Shown: positions 1 to 7,886 of the stretch, piece after piece
Layout: the number at the start of each line of letters is the position of its first letter
Numbering within the stretch: position 1 is the first letter of the stretch
Assembly (NCBI GenBank): GCA_050260375.1
Contig: JBLNCA010000050.1
Location: 1-31,999, forward strand
Length of the DNA: 31,999 bases
Source: DTFZ01 sp050260375
GTDB taxonomy: Bacteria > Bacillota > Clostridia > Christensenellales > SZUA-584
Reading direction: 5' to 3'
Translations under genes and position numbers: made by a program
The notes under the pieces: generated by a model
What the model was told of the DNA's origin: nothing
What the model saw: only the letters and a program-made list of their open reading frames with translations
Database searches by the model: none

Positions 1-88
1 ATGCGAACTCTTGCCATATCTCAATTATAGCTGGGTTGTGCGTAGATGGAAGATGTTTTCGTTTATTGTGGTGCGGGTAGTGCATGAT

Positions 89-117
89 GATTCAGAGGAG
101 CGAAGCGACGAAGAATC
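89..117. repeat. Short palindromic intergenic repeat
   Basis: GATTC at 89-93 pairs with GAATC at 113-117 around a core (AGGAGCGAAGCGACGAA) that is itself rich in GCGAAGC/GCGACG-type inverted words. It abuts the CGGGGTCCCC repeat that follows. The style matches short dispersed intergenic repeats I associate with gut Clostridia, but that is memory rather than a search. No second copy is seen in this window. Confidence 0.4.
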
Positions 118-250
118 TTAATACGGGGTCCCCAACAAGACGTAAGGCTTGTTGGGGTGTAAATTTAATGCTGTTGGGGTTGCCACAATATTCTGTGAGG
201 CCGTCCGGCAATAGACTTTCCGACAATTCGGCTTCATTTAAAGTATTCAT
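92..250 (-). CDS. Small hypothetical ORF running into a repeat
   Basis: A 52-codon frame starts at ATG 248-250, six bases after the rqcH stop, with AGGA about ten bases upstream, so it could be translationally coupled to rqcH. The first half (MNTLNEAELSESLLPDGLTE) looks protein-like. The second half is encoded by the CGGGGTCCCC hairpin repeat and the neighbouring short repeat, and the frame stops inside the latter. It may be a small gene or the 5' remnant of a longer gene whose 3' part was replaced by repeat DNA. I recognise no family. It may also simply be chance. Confidence 0.28.
   Translation of the reverse strand: MNTLNEAELSESLLPDGLTEYCGNPNSIKFTPQQALRLVGDPVLRFFVASLL
124..159 (+). repeat. 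Hairpin repeat, CGGGGTCCCC family, variant A
   Basis: The element has ends CGGGGTCCCC and GGGGTG. Its hairpin has a perfect 10-bp stem, CCCCAACAAG (130-139) with CTTGTTGGGG (148-157), and an eight-base loop ACGTAAGG. The same ends and a CGTRAG loop occur in the three tandem copies at 24485-24609 read on the minus strand, but with a different stem sequence. A partial 3' fragment (TGTTGGGGT) follows at about 172-180. Confidence 0.7.
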
Positions 251-256
251 GATGGT

Positions 257-1987
257 TTATTCCTGTTTAACGAGAAGCGCATTAAAAAGCGTTTTATCGG
301 GGCTTACGAGCACGGTGTTGTATTTATCGTAAACTACCATGCCGGGCTTTGCGCCGCCGGGCTTGCGCACGTTTTTAACGCGAGTGTAATCAACGGCAAT
401 CTTGGCAGTCCCCTTAGCTTTGCTTAGCGTCGCGGCGACGGTGGCGGCTTCAAATAGCGTATTGTCGGGCACGCTTTCCCCGGGGCGGATAATTACAACG
501 TGCGAGCCGGGTATGCCCTTTGTGTGCAGCCATAAATCGTCCGGCGAAGCGGTCTTCATTGTAAGCGTATCGTTCTGGCGGTTGTTTTTGCCCGCGAAGA
601 ACGTATACCCGTCGGATGAAATAAACTTATGGGGCGCTGAAGGCTTTTCCGTCGCTTTGGCCGCGGCTGCCTTTACGGGCATGGCGCCCGCCCTTGAAAG
701 CTCGAACTCAATCTCCGAAAGTTCGTCCGACGTTTCGGAAGACTCCAGCGAAACCAAAACGCTTTCGAGAAACTCTATCTCGGCTTTGTTCTCTTCCATG
801 CGCTTCTTCATTATATCCATGCCCGATTTAAGCTTTGCGTATTTTCTGTAATTAGCCTGCGCGTTTGCGGCGGGGGATAACCGTGGATTAAGGTCAATAA
901 GCATCATCTGTCCCGTAGCGTAGTCCTCGGCGGCAACGGAAGTCATGCCCTTTTTTATTCGGTATATGTTTGCGGTTATTATATCTCCTATTGCTTTATG
1001 GCTGTCCGCTTTTTTAGCCTGCTCTATTGCCTCAGCCTGCTTTGCGAGCAGCGCGTTATGCTTCTCGAGCCGCTTTGAAACCAGCCTTTGCAGCGAATCG
1101 CGCTTTGCGTTGAATTCGCGTATCTCGCTCAACGCGGTATAAAAAGCGTCGGCAAGCTCGTTGGCGCTGCCGAAAGTCTTTACATTGCTTGCGGATACGC
1201 TTATGTATTTATACGGCGAATAAAAGAAAGGCACATTGCCGCTAAAGTACATCGTGGGTTCGGGCGTTTGGCCGTTGAAGAACGAAAGTATAAGCCCTGC
1301 GAGCTTTTCCGCCTCGCGCGGCTGCGGCTCGTAACCTTGGGGCATATATCTATATATTATCTCGTCCGCAGTCTGCCCCGAAACGCCCTGCAGCAGCTTT
1401 GAGAGGTAATCCTTTAGCTTTCTCGTGCCGCGCTTTTTTAGCATCTCTACAAGCGTAGCCTCCGATACGGTCATCGGGTTAAGCTTGGTTGACTGGGGAA
1501 GCTCGTACTTCAGCGAAGGCAGCACGCAGCGCACGCGGCTCTGGGCGCTCGATACGTGGCGCAGGCTGTCCAGTATAACATCCTGCTCGTCCTTAAGTAT
1601 AATATTCGAGTATTTTCCCATCAGCTCGGCAACAAGCGTAAGCTCGCGAGGCAGCCCCAATTCGTCCTTCGTTTCCAGCGTTATGTTGACTATGCGCTCA
1701 AGCCCGATTTGCTCTATGGCCTTTATCTTTGCGCCCGTTATATGCTTGCGCAGAAACATGCAGAACATAGGAGCCGCTTTGGGATTGGAATACTTGGCTG
1801 TGGTAATATACATGCGCGAGTCGGCTGCGCCGGCGCTTATCAGCAGGCGGCTGCTTATGCCAGGAGCGCGCAAAGACAGCAGTATCGTGTCAGGCTGCGG
1901 CTGGTGCACCTTGTCTATCTTGCTGCCCGTAAGCGCGTCAGCCGCTTCCTTTACTATGTAATGCAGAGTCAATCCGTCAAGCGTCAT
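257..1987 (-). CDS. rqcH: RqcH/Rqc2-type NFACT ribosome quality control protein
   Basis: NFACT family protein of 576 residues (older annotations: fibronectin-binding protein A). In Bacillus the homologue binds obstructed 50S subunits and adds C-terminal alanine tails to stalled peptides so that proteases can remove them. The N-terminal NFACT domain opens with MTLDGLTLHYIVKE. A Glu-Arg pair at about residues 97-98 falls where B. subtilis RqcH has Asp97-Arg98. A helical middle follows at about 280-440, and the C-terminal NFACT-R domain at about 455-560 contains DDLWLHTKGIPGSHVVI. A TTG twelve bases upstream also opens the frame, but GGGAGG lies between it and ATG 1985-1987, so the ATG is the likelier start. 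It is divergent from proA. Function is inferred from family membership. Confidence 0.93.
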   Translation of the reverse strand: MTLDGLTLHYIVKEAADALTGSKIDKVHQPQPDTILLSLRAPGISSRLLISAGAADSRMYITTAKYSNPKAAPMFCMFLRKHITGAKIKAIEQIGLERIVNITLETKDELGLPRELTLVAELMGKYSNIILKDEQDVILDSLRHVSSAQSRVRCVLPSLKYELPQSTKLNPMTVSEATLVEMLKKRGTRKLKDYLSKLLQGVSGQTADEIIYRYMPQGYEPQPREAEKLAGLILSFFNGQTPEPTMYFSGNVPFFYSPYKYISVSASNVKTFGSANELADAFYTALSEIREFNAKRDSLQRLVSKRLEKHNALLAKQAEAIEQAKKADSHKAIGDIITANIYRIKKGMTSVAAEDYATGQMMLIDLNPRLSPAANAQANYRKYAKLKSGMDIMKKRMEENKAEIEFLESVLVSLESSETSDELSEIEFELSRAGAMPVKAAAAKATEKPSAPHKFISSDGYTFFAGKNNRQNDTLTMKTASPDDLWLHTKGIPGSHVVIIRPGESVPDNTLFEAATVAATLSKAKGTAKIAVDYTRVKNVRKPGGAKPGMVVYDKYNTVLVSPDKTLFNALLVKQE

Positions 1988-2025
1988 GCGTCCTCCCAAG
2001 AAATTTCAAGTTGTATGCGCTTTGT

Positions 2026-2055
2026 ATTATACATTCCGGTGACATTGTTTGTAAA
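2026..2055 (-). promoter_or_regulatory. Predicted rqcH promoter
   Basis: On the minus strand, -35 TTTACA (2050-2055) and -10 TATAAT (2026-2031) are separated by 18 bases, giving a leader of about 35 bases before the rqcH ATG. The -35 lies inside the spacer of the opposing proA promoter. Confidence 0.6.
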
Positions 2056-2067
2056 CGATGATATAAT
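2039..2067 (+). promoter_or_regulatory. Predicted proA promoter
   Basis: -35 GTGACA (2039-2044), a 17-base spacer and -10 TATAAT (2062-2067). It is followed by GGGAG (2088-2092) eight bases before the proA ATG. It interleaves with the rqcH promoter on the other strand, so the two may compete for polymerase. Confidence 0.65.
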
Positions 2068-2100
2068 GCTTGTAATAAAACCGACACGGGAGCGTTTGAT

Positions 2101-3339
2101 ATGGAACATGTAAGAGAGAAAGCGCTTAAAGCGAAGCAGGCGTCGTATAAGCTTGCAGGCATGAGCATTGCCGGCAAGAACGCCGTGCTGCAAAGCATTG
2201 CGGACGCGCTGAGAAACAACGCGGATTATATAATTGCCGAAAACGCAAAAGACGTAAAAGCAGGCGAAGAGAAGGGCATGAGCAAGGCGCTGCTTGACAG
2301 GCTGTCGCTTTCCGCCGCCCGCATAGAAGGCATGGCGCAGGGGCTGGAGAGCATAGCGGCATTGAGCGACCCCGTGGGCGAAGTAATACGCTCATGGAAG
2401 CGCCCCAACGGCCTTACTATAGGCAAAAAGCGCGTGCCTCTGGGCGTCGTAGGTATAATATACGAAGCGCGGCCCAACGTTACGTCGGACGCTATTGGGC
2501 TGTGCATAAAGACAGGCAACGCCGTAGTGCTGCGCGGAGGAAGCGACGCCATAAACTCCAACAAGGCGATAGTAAAGGTGGCGGAGGAAGCGGCGTATAA
2601 GTCGGGGCTGCCAGAGGGCGCTTTGCAGCTTATAGACGATACTTCAAGAGAAGCGGCGAAGTATCTTATGGGCTTAAACGGCATAATAGACGTGCTTATA
2701 CCGAGGGGCGGCGCGGGGCTTATACAGTCCGTCGTCAAAAATTCGACGATTCCCGTGATAGAAACCGGCACGGGCAACTGCCATGTGTATATAGACAAGA
2801 GCGCTGATATAAACATGGGCGTCGATATCATATGGAACGCGAAGACAAGCAGGCCTTCCGTCTGCAACGCGGCGGAAACGCTGCTTGTGCACGAAGGCAT
2901 CGCAGAGGCTTTTCTGCCTGAGATGGCGAAAAAGCTCAGCGGCGTCGAGCTGCGGGGCTGCGAAAAGACTCGGAGCATCATAGACGCCAACGAAGCAACG
3001 GAAGACGATTACTATACCGAATATTTGGACTATATACTCGCGGTAAAGGTAGTAAAGGACATAGATGAGGCGATAGAGCATATAAACAAGTACGGAACCA
3101 AGCATTCGGAGACAATAGTTACTCAGGACTACGGCAGCGCCGAGAAGTTCCTCGAAATGGTCGATTCGGCAGCGGTGTACGTTAACGCGTCCACGCGCTT
3201 TACGGACGGCAACGAATTCGGGTTCGGCGCCGAGATAGGCATAAGCACCCAAAAGCTGCACGCCCGCGGGCCTATGGGCTTGGAAGAACTGACGACGTAC
3301 AAATACATAATCAGAGGAAACGGGCAGATAAGGATATAG
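2101..3339 (+). CDS. proA: Gamma-glutamyl phosphate reductase
   Basis: ProA (412 residues, normal length) reduces gamma-glutamyl phosphate with NADPH to glutamate semialdehyde, the second step of proline synthesis in the cytoplasm. Visible family features are the GVVGIIYEARPNVTSDA segment (about 115-131), the VLIPRGGAGLI motif (198-208), ETGTGNCHVY (221-230), and the aldehyde-dehydrogenase-type cysteine in RPSVCNAAET at Cys255, the position of the catalytic cysteine in structurally known ProA. The C-terminus has the GPMGLEELTTYKY signature. The start is fixed by GGGAG eight bases upstream. The usual partner proB (glutamate 5-kinase) is not adjacent. The gene is convergent with argH across a bidirectional terminator. 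Confidence 0.97.
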   Translation: MEHVREKALKAKQASYKLAGMSIAGKNAVLQSIADALRNNADYIIAENAKDVKAGEEKGMSKALLDRLSLSAARIEGMAQGLESIAALSDPVGEVIRSWKRPNGLTIGKKRVPLGVVGIIYEARPNVTSDAIGLCIKTGNAVVLRGGSDAINSNKAIVKVAEEAAYKSGLPEGALQLIDDTSREAAKYLMGLNGIIDVLIPRGGAGLIQSVVKNSTIPVIETGTGNCHVYIDKSADINMGVDIIWNAKTSRPSVCNAAETLLVHEGIAEAFLPEMAKKLSGVELRGCEKTRSIIDANEATEDDYYTEYLDYILAVKVVKDIDEAIEHINKYGTKHSETIVTQDYGSAEKFLEMVDSAAVYVNASTRFTDGNEFGFGAEIGISTQKLHARGPMGLEELTTYKYIIRGNGQIRI

Positions 3340-3436
3340 ACACATCTGGATTTCCGGTGCTGCGGAGAGCTTATCTGCGTGGATTATGGAAGATACGGAA
3401 TATACATAGCAATGACAAAAAGTGATTGTCGACATC

Positions 3437-3465
3437 AAAAAAGCTGCGTTATCCGCAGCTTTTTT
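3437..3465. terminator. Bidirectional terminator between proA and argH
   Basis: Perfect 12-bp inverted repeat AAAAAAGCTGCG (3437-3448) / CGCAGCTTTTTT (3454-3465) with a five-base loop. The A-run and T-run let it serve both proA (+) and argH (-). It ends one base before the argH stop codon. Confidence 0.85.
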
Positions 3466-4848
3466 CTATTGCATCAGAAATTCCTTCATTTTGTCTATGT
3501 GCTTCTTTACGCTCGCCTTGCCCGGGCCGCCGTAACACGAGCGCGCGTCAACACACGTTTCCAATGATATTGCGTCGAATATGTCGTCTTCAAACGCGGG
3601 GGAGAGCTGTTTTAACTCGTCCAAAGAAAGCTCATTTATAGCCTTGCCGCGCTGCTCGCAGTAAACTACGAGCCTGCCGACAGTTTCATGTGCTTCCCTG
3701 AACGGCACGCCTTTTTTAGCGAGGTAATCCGCGGCGTCCGTGGCGTTGGTAAAGCCAAGCCCCGCCAGCTTATACATGCGCTCCAAATCCCACTCGGCTG
3801 TCTGCAGCATGCCGGTAAATACGGTAAGGCAGCTTGCAAGCGTGTCATAAGCGTCAAACATCGCTTCTTTGTCTTCCTGCATGTCCTTGTTGTACGCAAG
3901 GGGAAGGCCCTTCATTACGGTGAGCAGCGTAAAAAGGTCGCCGTACACCCTTCCCGTCTTGCCGCGTATGAGCTCCGCCATATCGGGGTTCTTCTTCTGC
4001 GGCATTATGCTTGAGCCTGTGGAATACGAATCGCTCAAGTGCAAAAATGAGAATTCTCCGGTAGACCACAGCACGATTTCTTCGCAGAAGCGTGAAAGAT
4101 GCATCATGCAAATGCCGCATGCATATAGAAAGTCGAGCACAAAATCGCGGTCGCTCACGGCATCCATGCTGTTATTAGTTATCCCGGAAAATCCGAGTTC
4201 CTTTGCCACCATGCCGCGATCAATAGGGAATGTAGTCGAACAGAGCGCGCCGGAACCCAGCGGCATAACGTCGCAGGCGCTGTAAGTGTTTTCAAACCGC
4301 ATATAGTCGCGGAAAAACATCTCGCAGTACGCCATCATATGATGTGCGAGCGTCGTGGGCTGGGCTTTCTGCAAATGCGTATAAGCGGGCATTATCGATT
4401 CAAGGTTCTCGTCGGCTATTTCCGTCAGCGCGCCCATAAGCGCCTTAAGCCGCGAGAATATATCTTCGCACGCGCGCTTTGCGAACATGCGCATATCGAG
4501 CGCGACCTGGTCGTTGCGGCTGCGCGCGGTATGCAGCATCTTGCCGGCTTCGCCTATGCGCTGAGTGAGCAGCCGTTCTATGTTCATATGTATGTCTTCG
4601 TCCGACTCAGAGAACGTGACGAGCCCTGCTTCGATATCCTTCAGTATGCCGCGCAGCCCTTCGATTATAGCCTCGCTGTCCTGCCTGCTTATTATGCCGG
4701 TTTTGCCGAGCATGCGGGCGTGCGCAATGCTGCCCAGTATATCCTCGCGGTAAAGGCGGCAGTCGAACGATATAGACGAATGGAAGCCCGCGGCAAACTC
4801 GTCAGTATCCGACGAGAAACGGCCGCTCCACATCTTTTTGTTGTTCAT
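3466..4848 (-). CDS. argH: Argininosuccinate lyase
   Basis: ArgH (460 residues, normal length) splits argininosuccinate into arginine and fumarate, the last step of arginine synthesis. It belongs to the fumarase/aspartase superfamily. Visible motifs are HTARSRNDQVALD (about 106-118), the YTHLQKAQPTT segment with the conserved histidine near residue 158, and the signature GSSIMPQKKNPD (278-289), whose second serine (Ser280) is the expected catalytic residue on the mobile loop. The ATG lies two bases after the argG stop, with GAGGAAG overlapping the end of argG, so argG and argH are a translationally linked pair. Confidence 0.97.
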   Translation of the reverse strand: MNNKKMWSGRFSSDTDEFAAGFHSSISFDCRLYREDILGSIAHARMLGKTGIISRQDSEAIIEGLRGILKDIEAGLVTFSESDEDIHMNIERLLTQRIGEAGKMLHTARSRNDQVALDMRMFAKRACEDIFSRLKALMGALTEIADENLESIMPAYTHLQKAQPTTLAHHMMAYCEMFFRDYMRFENTYSACDVMPLGSGALCSTTFPIDRGMVAKELGFSGITNNSMDAVSDRDFVLDFLYACGICMMHLSRFCEEIVLWSTGEFSFLHLSDSYSTGSSIMPQKKNPDMAELIRGKTGRVYGDLFTLLTVMKGLPLAYNKDMQEDKEAMFDAYDTLASCLTVFTGMLQTAEWDLERMYKLAGLGFTNATDAADYLAKKGVPFREAHETVGRLVVYCEQRGKAINELSLDELKQLSPAFEDDIFDAISLETCVDARSCYGGPGKASVKKHIDKMKEFLMQ

Positions 4849-4850
4849 CG

Positions 4851-6056
4851 CTACTTCCTCTTTTGATCCAGCATCGCCTTAACCTTCAAAGGCAGGCCGA
4901 ACAGGTTTATAAAGCCTTCGGCGTCCTGCTGGTTGTATACCTCGTCTTTTCCGAACGTTGCCAGTTCTTCGCTGTATAGTGAGTAAGGAGACTTAATGCC
5001 TGCGGCTACACAGTTGCCTTTATATAGCTTTATGCGCACCGTGCCGGCCACGTTTTGCTGCGTTGAGTCGACAAAAGCCGACAGCGCTTCGCGCAAGGGG
5101 GTAAACCATTGACCATAGTATACCATTTCCGCGAATTTCAGCGCAACACCCTGCTTATAGTGCAGCGTGTCCCTGTCGAGCGTTATGCTCTCCAATGCGC
5201 GGTGAGCCTCGTAAAGTATCGTTCCGCCCGGGGTCTCATATACTCCTCGCGACTTCATGCCGACCAGCCGGTTTTCCACCATGTCGCTTATGCCCACGCC
5301 GTTTGCCGCGCCTATTTCGTTGAGCTTTTCTATTAGCGCTGCGGGGGAGTAGCTTTTGCCGTCTATCGAAACGGGCACGCCCTTCTCAAACCCTATTTCA
5401 ATATACGCGGGGCAGTCGGGAGCGTCTTCCGGCGGCGTGCAGATGAGGCAAAGGTCTTTTGTCGGCTCGTTCCACGGGTCCTCCAGGTCCGCGCCCTCGT
5501 GGCTCAAGTGCCACAGGTTCCTGTCCATGCTGTAAGGGCGCTTCTTGGATACGGGCACGGGCAGGCCGCGCTGCTCTAAGTAAGCTATCTCGTCTTCCCT
5601 AGACTTTATATCCCATACGCGCCACGGGGCTATTATCTTAAGCTCCGGCGCGAGCGCTTTTATCGTAAGCTCGAAGCGTACCTGGTCGTTGCCCTTGCCC
5701 GTTGCTCCGTGGCATATTGCTTCGCATCCTTCTTTTTTCGCTATCTCAACAAGGCGCTTTGCGATAAGCGGGCGAGCCATAGAAGTGCCGAGCAGGTATA
5801 CGCCTTCATATACGGCTCCCGCCTTAAGCGTAGGATATATGAAGTCCGTAACGAATTCCTCGGTAAGGTCCTCGATATATATCTTGCTGGCGCCGCTTTT
5901 TATCGCCTTTTCTTTGAGCGGAGCAAGCTCCTCGCCCTGGCCGACGTCCGCCGCCATGCAGATTACTTCGCAGTTGTAGTTCTCCTTAAGCCACGGTATT
6001 ATTACCGATGTGTCAAGCCCTCCTGAATAGGCAAGCAATACTTTTGTTTTACTCAT
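4851..6056 (-). CDS. argG: Argininosuccinate synthase
   Basis: ArgG (401 residues, normal length) joins citrulline and aspartate with ATP to make argininosuccinate. The N-terminal nucleotide-binding loop is SGGLDTS at residues 11-17 (PP-loop type). CHGATGKGNDQVRFE, about residues 115-129, is the conserved substrate-binding segment, followed by IIAPWRVW, and SPYSLYSEELATF lies near the C-terminus. GGAGGG precedes the ATG. It is the first gene of argGH, and two candidate ArgR boxes overlie its promoter, so repression by arginine through ArgR is likely. No argR gene is in the window. Confidence 0.97.
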   Translation of the reverse strand: MSKTKVLLAYSGGLDTSVIIPWLKENYNCEVICMAADVGQGEELAPLKEKAIKSGASKIYIEDLTEEFVTDFIYPTLKAGAVYEGVYLLGTSMARPLIAKRLVEIAKKEGCEAICHGATGKGNDQVRFELTIKALAPELKIIAPWRVWDIKSREDEIAYLEQRGLPVPVSKKRPYSMDRNLWHLSHEGADLEDPWNEPTKDLCLICTPPEDAPDCPAYIEIGFEKGVPVSIDGKSYSPAALIEKLNEIGAANGVGISDMVENRLVGMKSRGVYETPGGTILYEAHRALESITLDRDTLHYKQGVALKFAEMVYYGQWFTPLREALSAFVDSTQQNVAGTVRIKLYKGNCVAAGIKSPYSLYSEELATFGKDEVYNQQDAEGFINLFGLPLKVKAMLDQKRK

Positions 6057-6076
6057 AGCATTTTCCCTCCATTGTA

Positions 6077-6110
6077 TTTATAATTATACGTTATAATGTA
6101 TAATTATGCA
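6077..6110. promoter_or_regulatory. Tandem candidate ArgR (ARG) boxes upstream of argG
   Basis: TGTATAATTATGCA at 6097-6110 matches the ARG-box core TGNATNNNNATNCA at every fixed base. A weaker second box (6077-6090, TTTATAATTATACG) matches six of eight fixed bases. The centres are 20 bases apart, close to the about-21-base spacing of paired ARG boxes. Together they cover the predicted argG -10 and -35. The region is very AT-rich, which raises the chance of an accidental match. Confidence 0.6.
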
Positions 6111-6111
6111 A
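6083..6111 (-). promoter_or_regulatory. Predicted argG promoter
   Basis: On the minus strand, -10 TATAAT (6083-6088) lies 17 bases from a weak -35 TTGCAT (6106-6111). The leader to the ATG would be about 20 bases. The -10 is convincing, while the -35 matches only three of six consensus bases. Both lie within the ARG boxes. Confidence 0.45.
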
Positions 6112-6280
6112 TATATAATTGCGGATAATGATAATTATATTCTCAAAAAAGACAAGACATCAAGCCCGGCAGGCAATATAATTAATATTGAAATATGATT
6201 TGCGTTTTCAATCAAGATAACGCAAAAACTTTTCGATATATATAGAGAAGGGTTTATGCGATAAAAGACTATAGCCTATC

Positions 6281-6381
6281 CATAATGTTATTATCAACTT
6301 GGCATTAAGCGCCTCGCCTGGCGGGGCCTTACGATAGTAAATATTAAGTAATGATGCCAAAGACGCCCGATAACCATTATG
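6281..6381. other. Nested palindromic, structured intergenic element
   Basis: Within the 455-base gap between argG and tig, CATAATG (6281-6287) pairs with CATTATG (6375-6381), extended inward by TTAT/ATAA across one bulge. Inside it TTGGCAT (6299-6305) pairs with ATGCCAA (6354-6360). Inside that are a GC-rich hairpin, GCCTCG (6311-6316) with CGGGGC (6322-6327), and a small TTAC/GTAA hairpin. The shape is a closing stem with two internal arms. It could be a small RNA, a MITE-like element or a regulatory structure. I recognise no RNA family. A further 8-bp stem (TTTGCGTT/AACGCAAA) lies near 6200-6228. Otherwise I see no gene in 6112-6412. Confidence 0.45.
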
Positions 6382-6418
6382 TGAAAAAAGAATTAACTTT
6401 TGAAGCTTTGTCGTTGCA

Positions 6419-6447
6419 TTGACTATGTATATATGTTAATATAAATT
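6419..6447 (+). promoter_or_regulatory. Possible tig promoter
   Basis: TTGACT (6419-6424) is a good -35. The -10 is ambiguous: TAAATT (6442-6447) at 17 bases, or TATAAA (6440-6445) at 15 bases. Transcription would begin about 60 bases before the tig start codon. Confidence 0.4.
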
Positions 6448-6512
6448 CCGGCATTTTGGCGGGGTTATGAAACAGCCATTTTGGGTATTATAAGGCAGGA
6501 GGATTTTTTTAA

Positions 6513-7850
6513 TTGGCTAAAGTAGAAAACGTCGGCGCAAATAAGGTTAAAGCGGAAATAGAGGTTTCACCCGAAGAGTTTGCAGATGCGCTGCAGAAGG
6601 CATATATTAAAAGCAGGGGCAAATTCAACATACAGGGTTTCAGGAAGGGAAAAGCTCCGAAGCCGGTCATAGAGAGTCATTACGGCGAAGGCATATTCTT
6701 TGAAGAAGCGTTTGAGATTGTTTTTCCGGAAAGCTATACAAAAGCGGTAGACGAGCTTGGGCTCGTGCCCGTTTCAAAGCCGGAAATAGATATAAAGACG
6801 ATAGGCAAGAAGGAAGGCGTAACATATACGGCTGAATTCTACGTTAAGCCGGAAGTCGAGCTTGGACAGTACAAGGGCGTCAAGGCCGAAAAGGAAGAAG
6901 CGCACGTTGACGAAAAGCAGGTGGAAGCGGAGCTTAACCGCATCGCCGAGCGCAACGCCAGATGGGTGGACGTAGACAGGGAAGCCCGCGAAAAGGATAA
7001 GGTTGTCATCGACTATTCGGGCAGCATAGACGGGGAAAAGTTTGACGGCGGAACGGCCGAGAACCAGATTATAGAGATAGGCGCAGGCATGTTCATACCC
7101 GGCTTTGAAGAGCAGCTGGTGGGCATGAAAAAGGGCGAGGAAAAGGATATTAACGTAAAGTTCCCGGAAGACTACAGGGCAAAACATCTCGCGGGAAAAG
7201 AAGCCGTTTTTCATATAAAGCTTCATGACGTTAAGGAAAAGGAATTGCCCGAGCTTAACGACGAGTTTGCGCAGGACGTTTCCGAATTCGACACGATTGA
7301 AGAGTATAGGAACAGCATACGCGAGCATTTAAAGGAGCATGCCGAGGAGCACGCTAAAGTGCACACCCAGAACAACGTAATCGAGGCGGTCATTAAAAAC
7401 GCTAAAATAGATCTGCCCGAATGCATGATAGAAAACCAGATTGACAACCACATAAAGCAGATAGAATACAGCCTTATGTACCAGGGCGTCAGGCTGGAAG
7501 ACTATCTTGCGATGACAGGCGGCAGCATGGAAGAGCTTCGCAAGGAGTACAGGGAGCCTGCGGAAAGAAATGTGCGCGCGCAGCTCGTTGTGGAAGCCGT
7601 AAAGAAAGCCGAGAACATAACGGCGTCTAAAGAGCAGATTGAAGCTGAGCTTAAAAGAAGGGCGCAGGCCGTGAAAAAGGATTTGGAAGAATATAAAAAA
7701 TCCTTGAAAGACGAAGAGCTCGAATACATCAAAGAAGATTTGGCTTACGACAATACCGTCAATTTCCTTGTGGAGAACGCGGAGCTTGCAGCGCCTTCCA
7801 AAAAGGGCAAAAAGAAATCCGCCGAGGAGGAAAACACCGACGGTGAATAG
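6513..7850 (+). CDS. tig: Trigger factor, ribosome-associated chaperone/PPIase
   Basis: Trigger factor (445 residues, normal length) docks at the ribosome exit tunnel and shields nascent chains. The ribosome-binding signature GFRKGKAP is at residues 42-49, an FKBP-type prolyl isomerase domain lies at about 155-240 (DKVVIDYSGSIDGEKFDGG near its start), and the rest is the helical substrate-binding arm domain, ending in a lysine/glutamate-rich tail. The start is a TTG nine bases after a strong AGGAGGA (6497-6503), and no ATG is better placed. It heads tig-clpP-clpX, joining folding to degradation in one gene cluster. Confidence 0.96.
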   Translation: MAKVENVGANKVKAEIEVSPEEFADALQKAYIKSRGKFNIQGFRKGKAPKPVIESHYGEGIFFEEAFEIVFPESYTKAVDELGLVPVSKPEIDIKTIGKKEGVTYTAEFYVKPEVELGQYKGVKAEKEEAHVDEKQVEAELNRIAERNARWVDVDREAREKDKVVIDYSGSIDGEKFDGGTAENQIIEIGAGMFIPGFEEQLVGMKKGEEKDINVKFPEDYRAKHLAGKEAVFHIKLHDVKEKELPELNDEFAQDVSEFDTIEEYRNSIREHLKEHAEEHAKVHTQNNVIEAVIKNAKIDLPECMIENQIDNHIKQIEYSLMYQGVRLEDYLAMTGGSMEELRKEYREPAERNVRAQLVVEAVKKAENITASKEQIEAELKRRAQAVKKDLEEYKKSLKDEELEYIKEDLAYDNTVNFLVENAELAAPSKKGKKKSAEEENTDGE

Positions 7851-7886
7851 AATAGTATAGTATATAAAAACGGAGGATTTCAAAGC

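Noticed and set aside
1..83. Left edge of the window
   Set aside because: I see no supported gene, promoter or repeat in these bases.
2674..3438. Long open frames antisense to proA (and similar ones antisense to argH, tig, clpX, valS and pilB)
   Set aside because: They mirror the codon structure of clear, full-length conserved genes, lack ribosome binding sites, and encode no recognisable domain.
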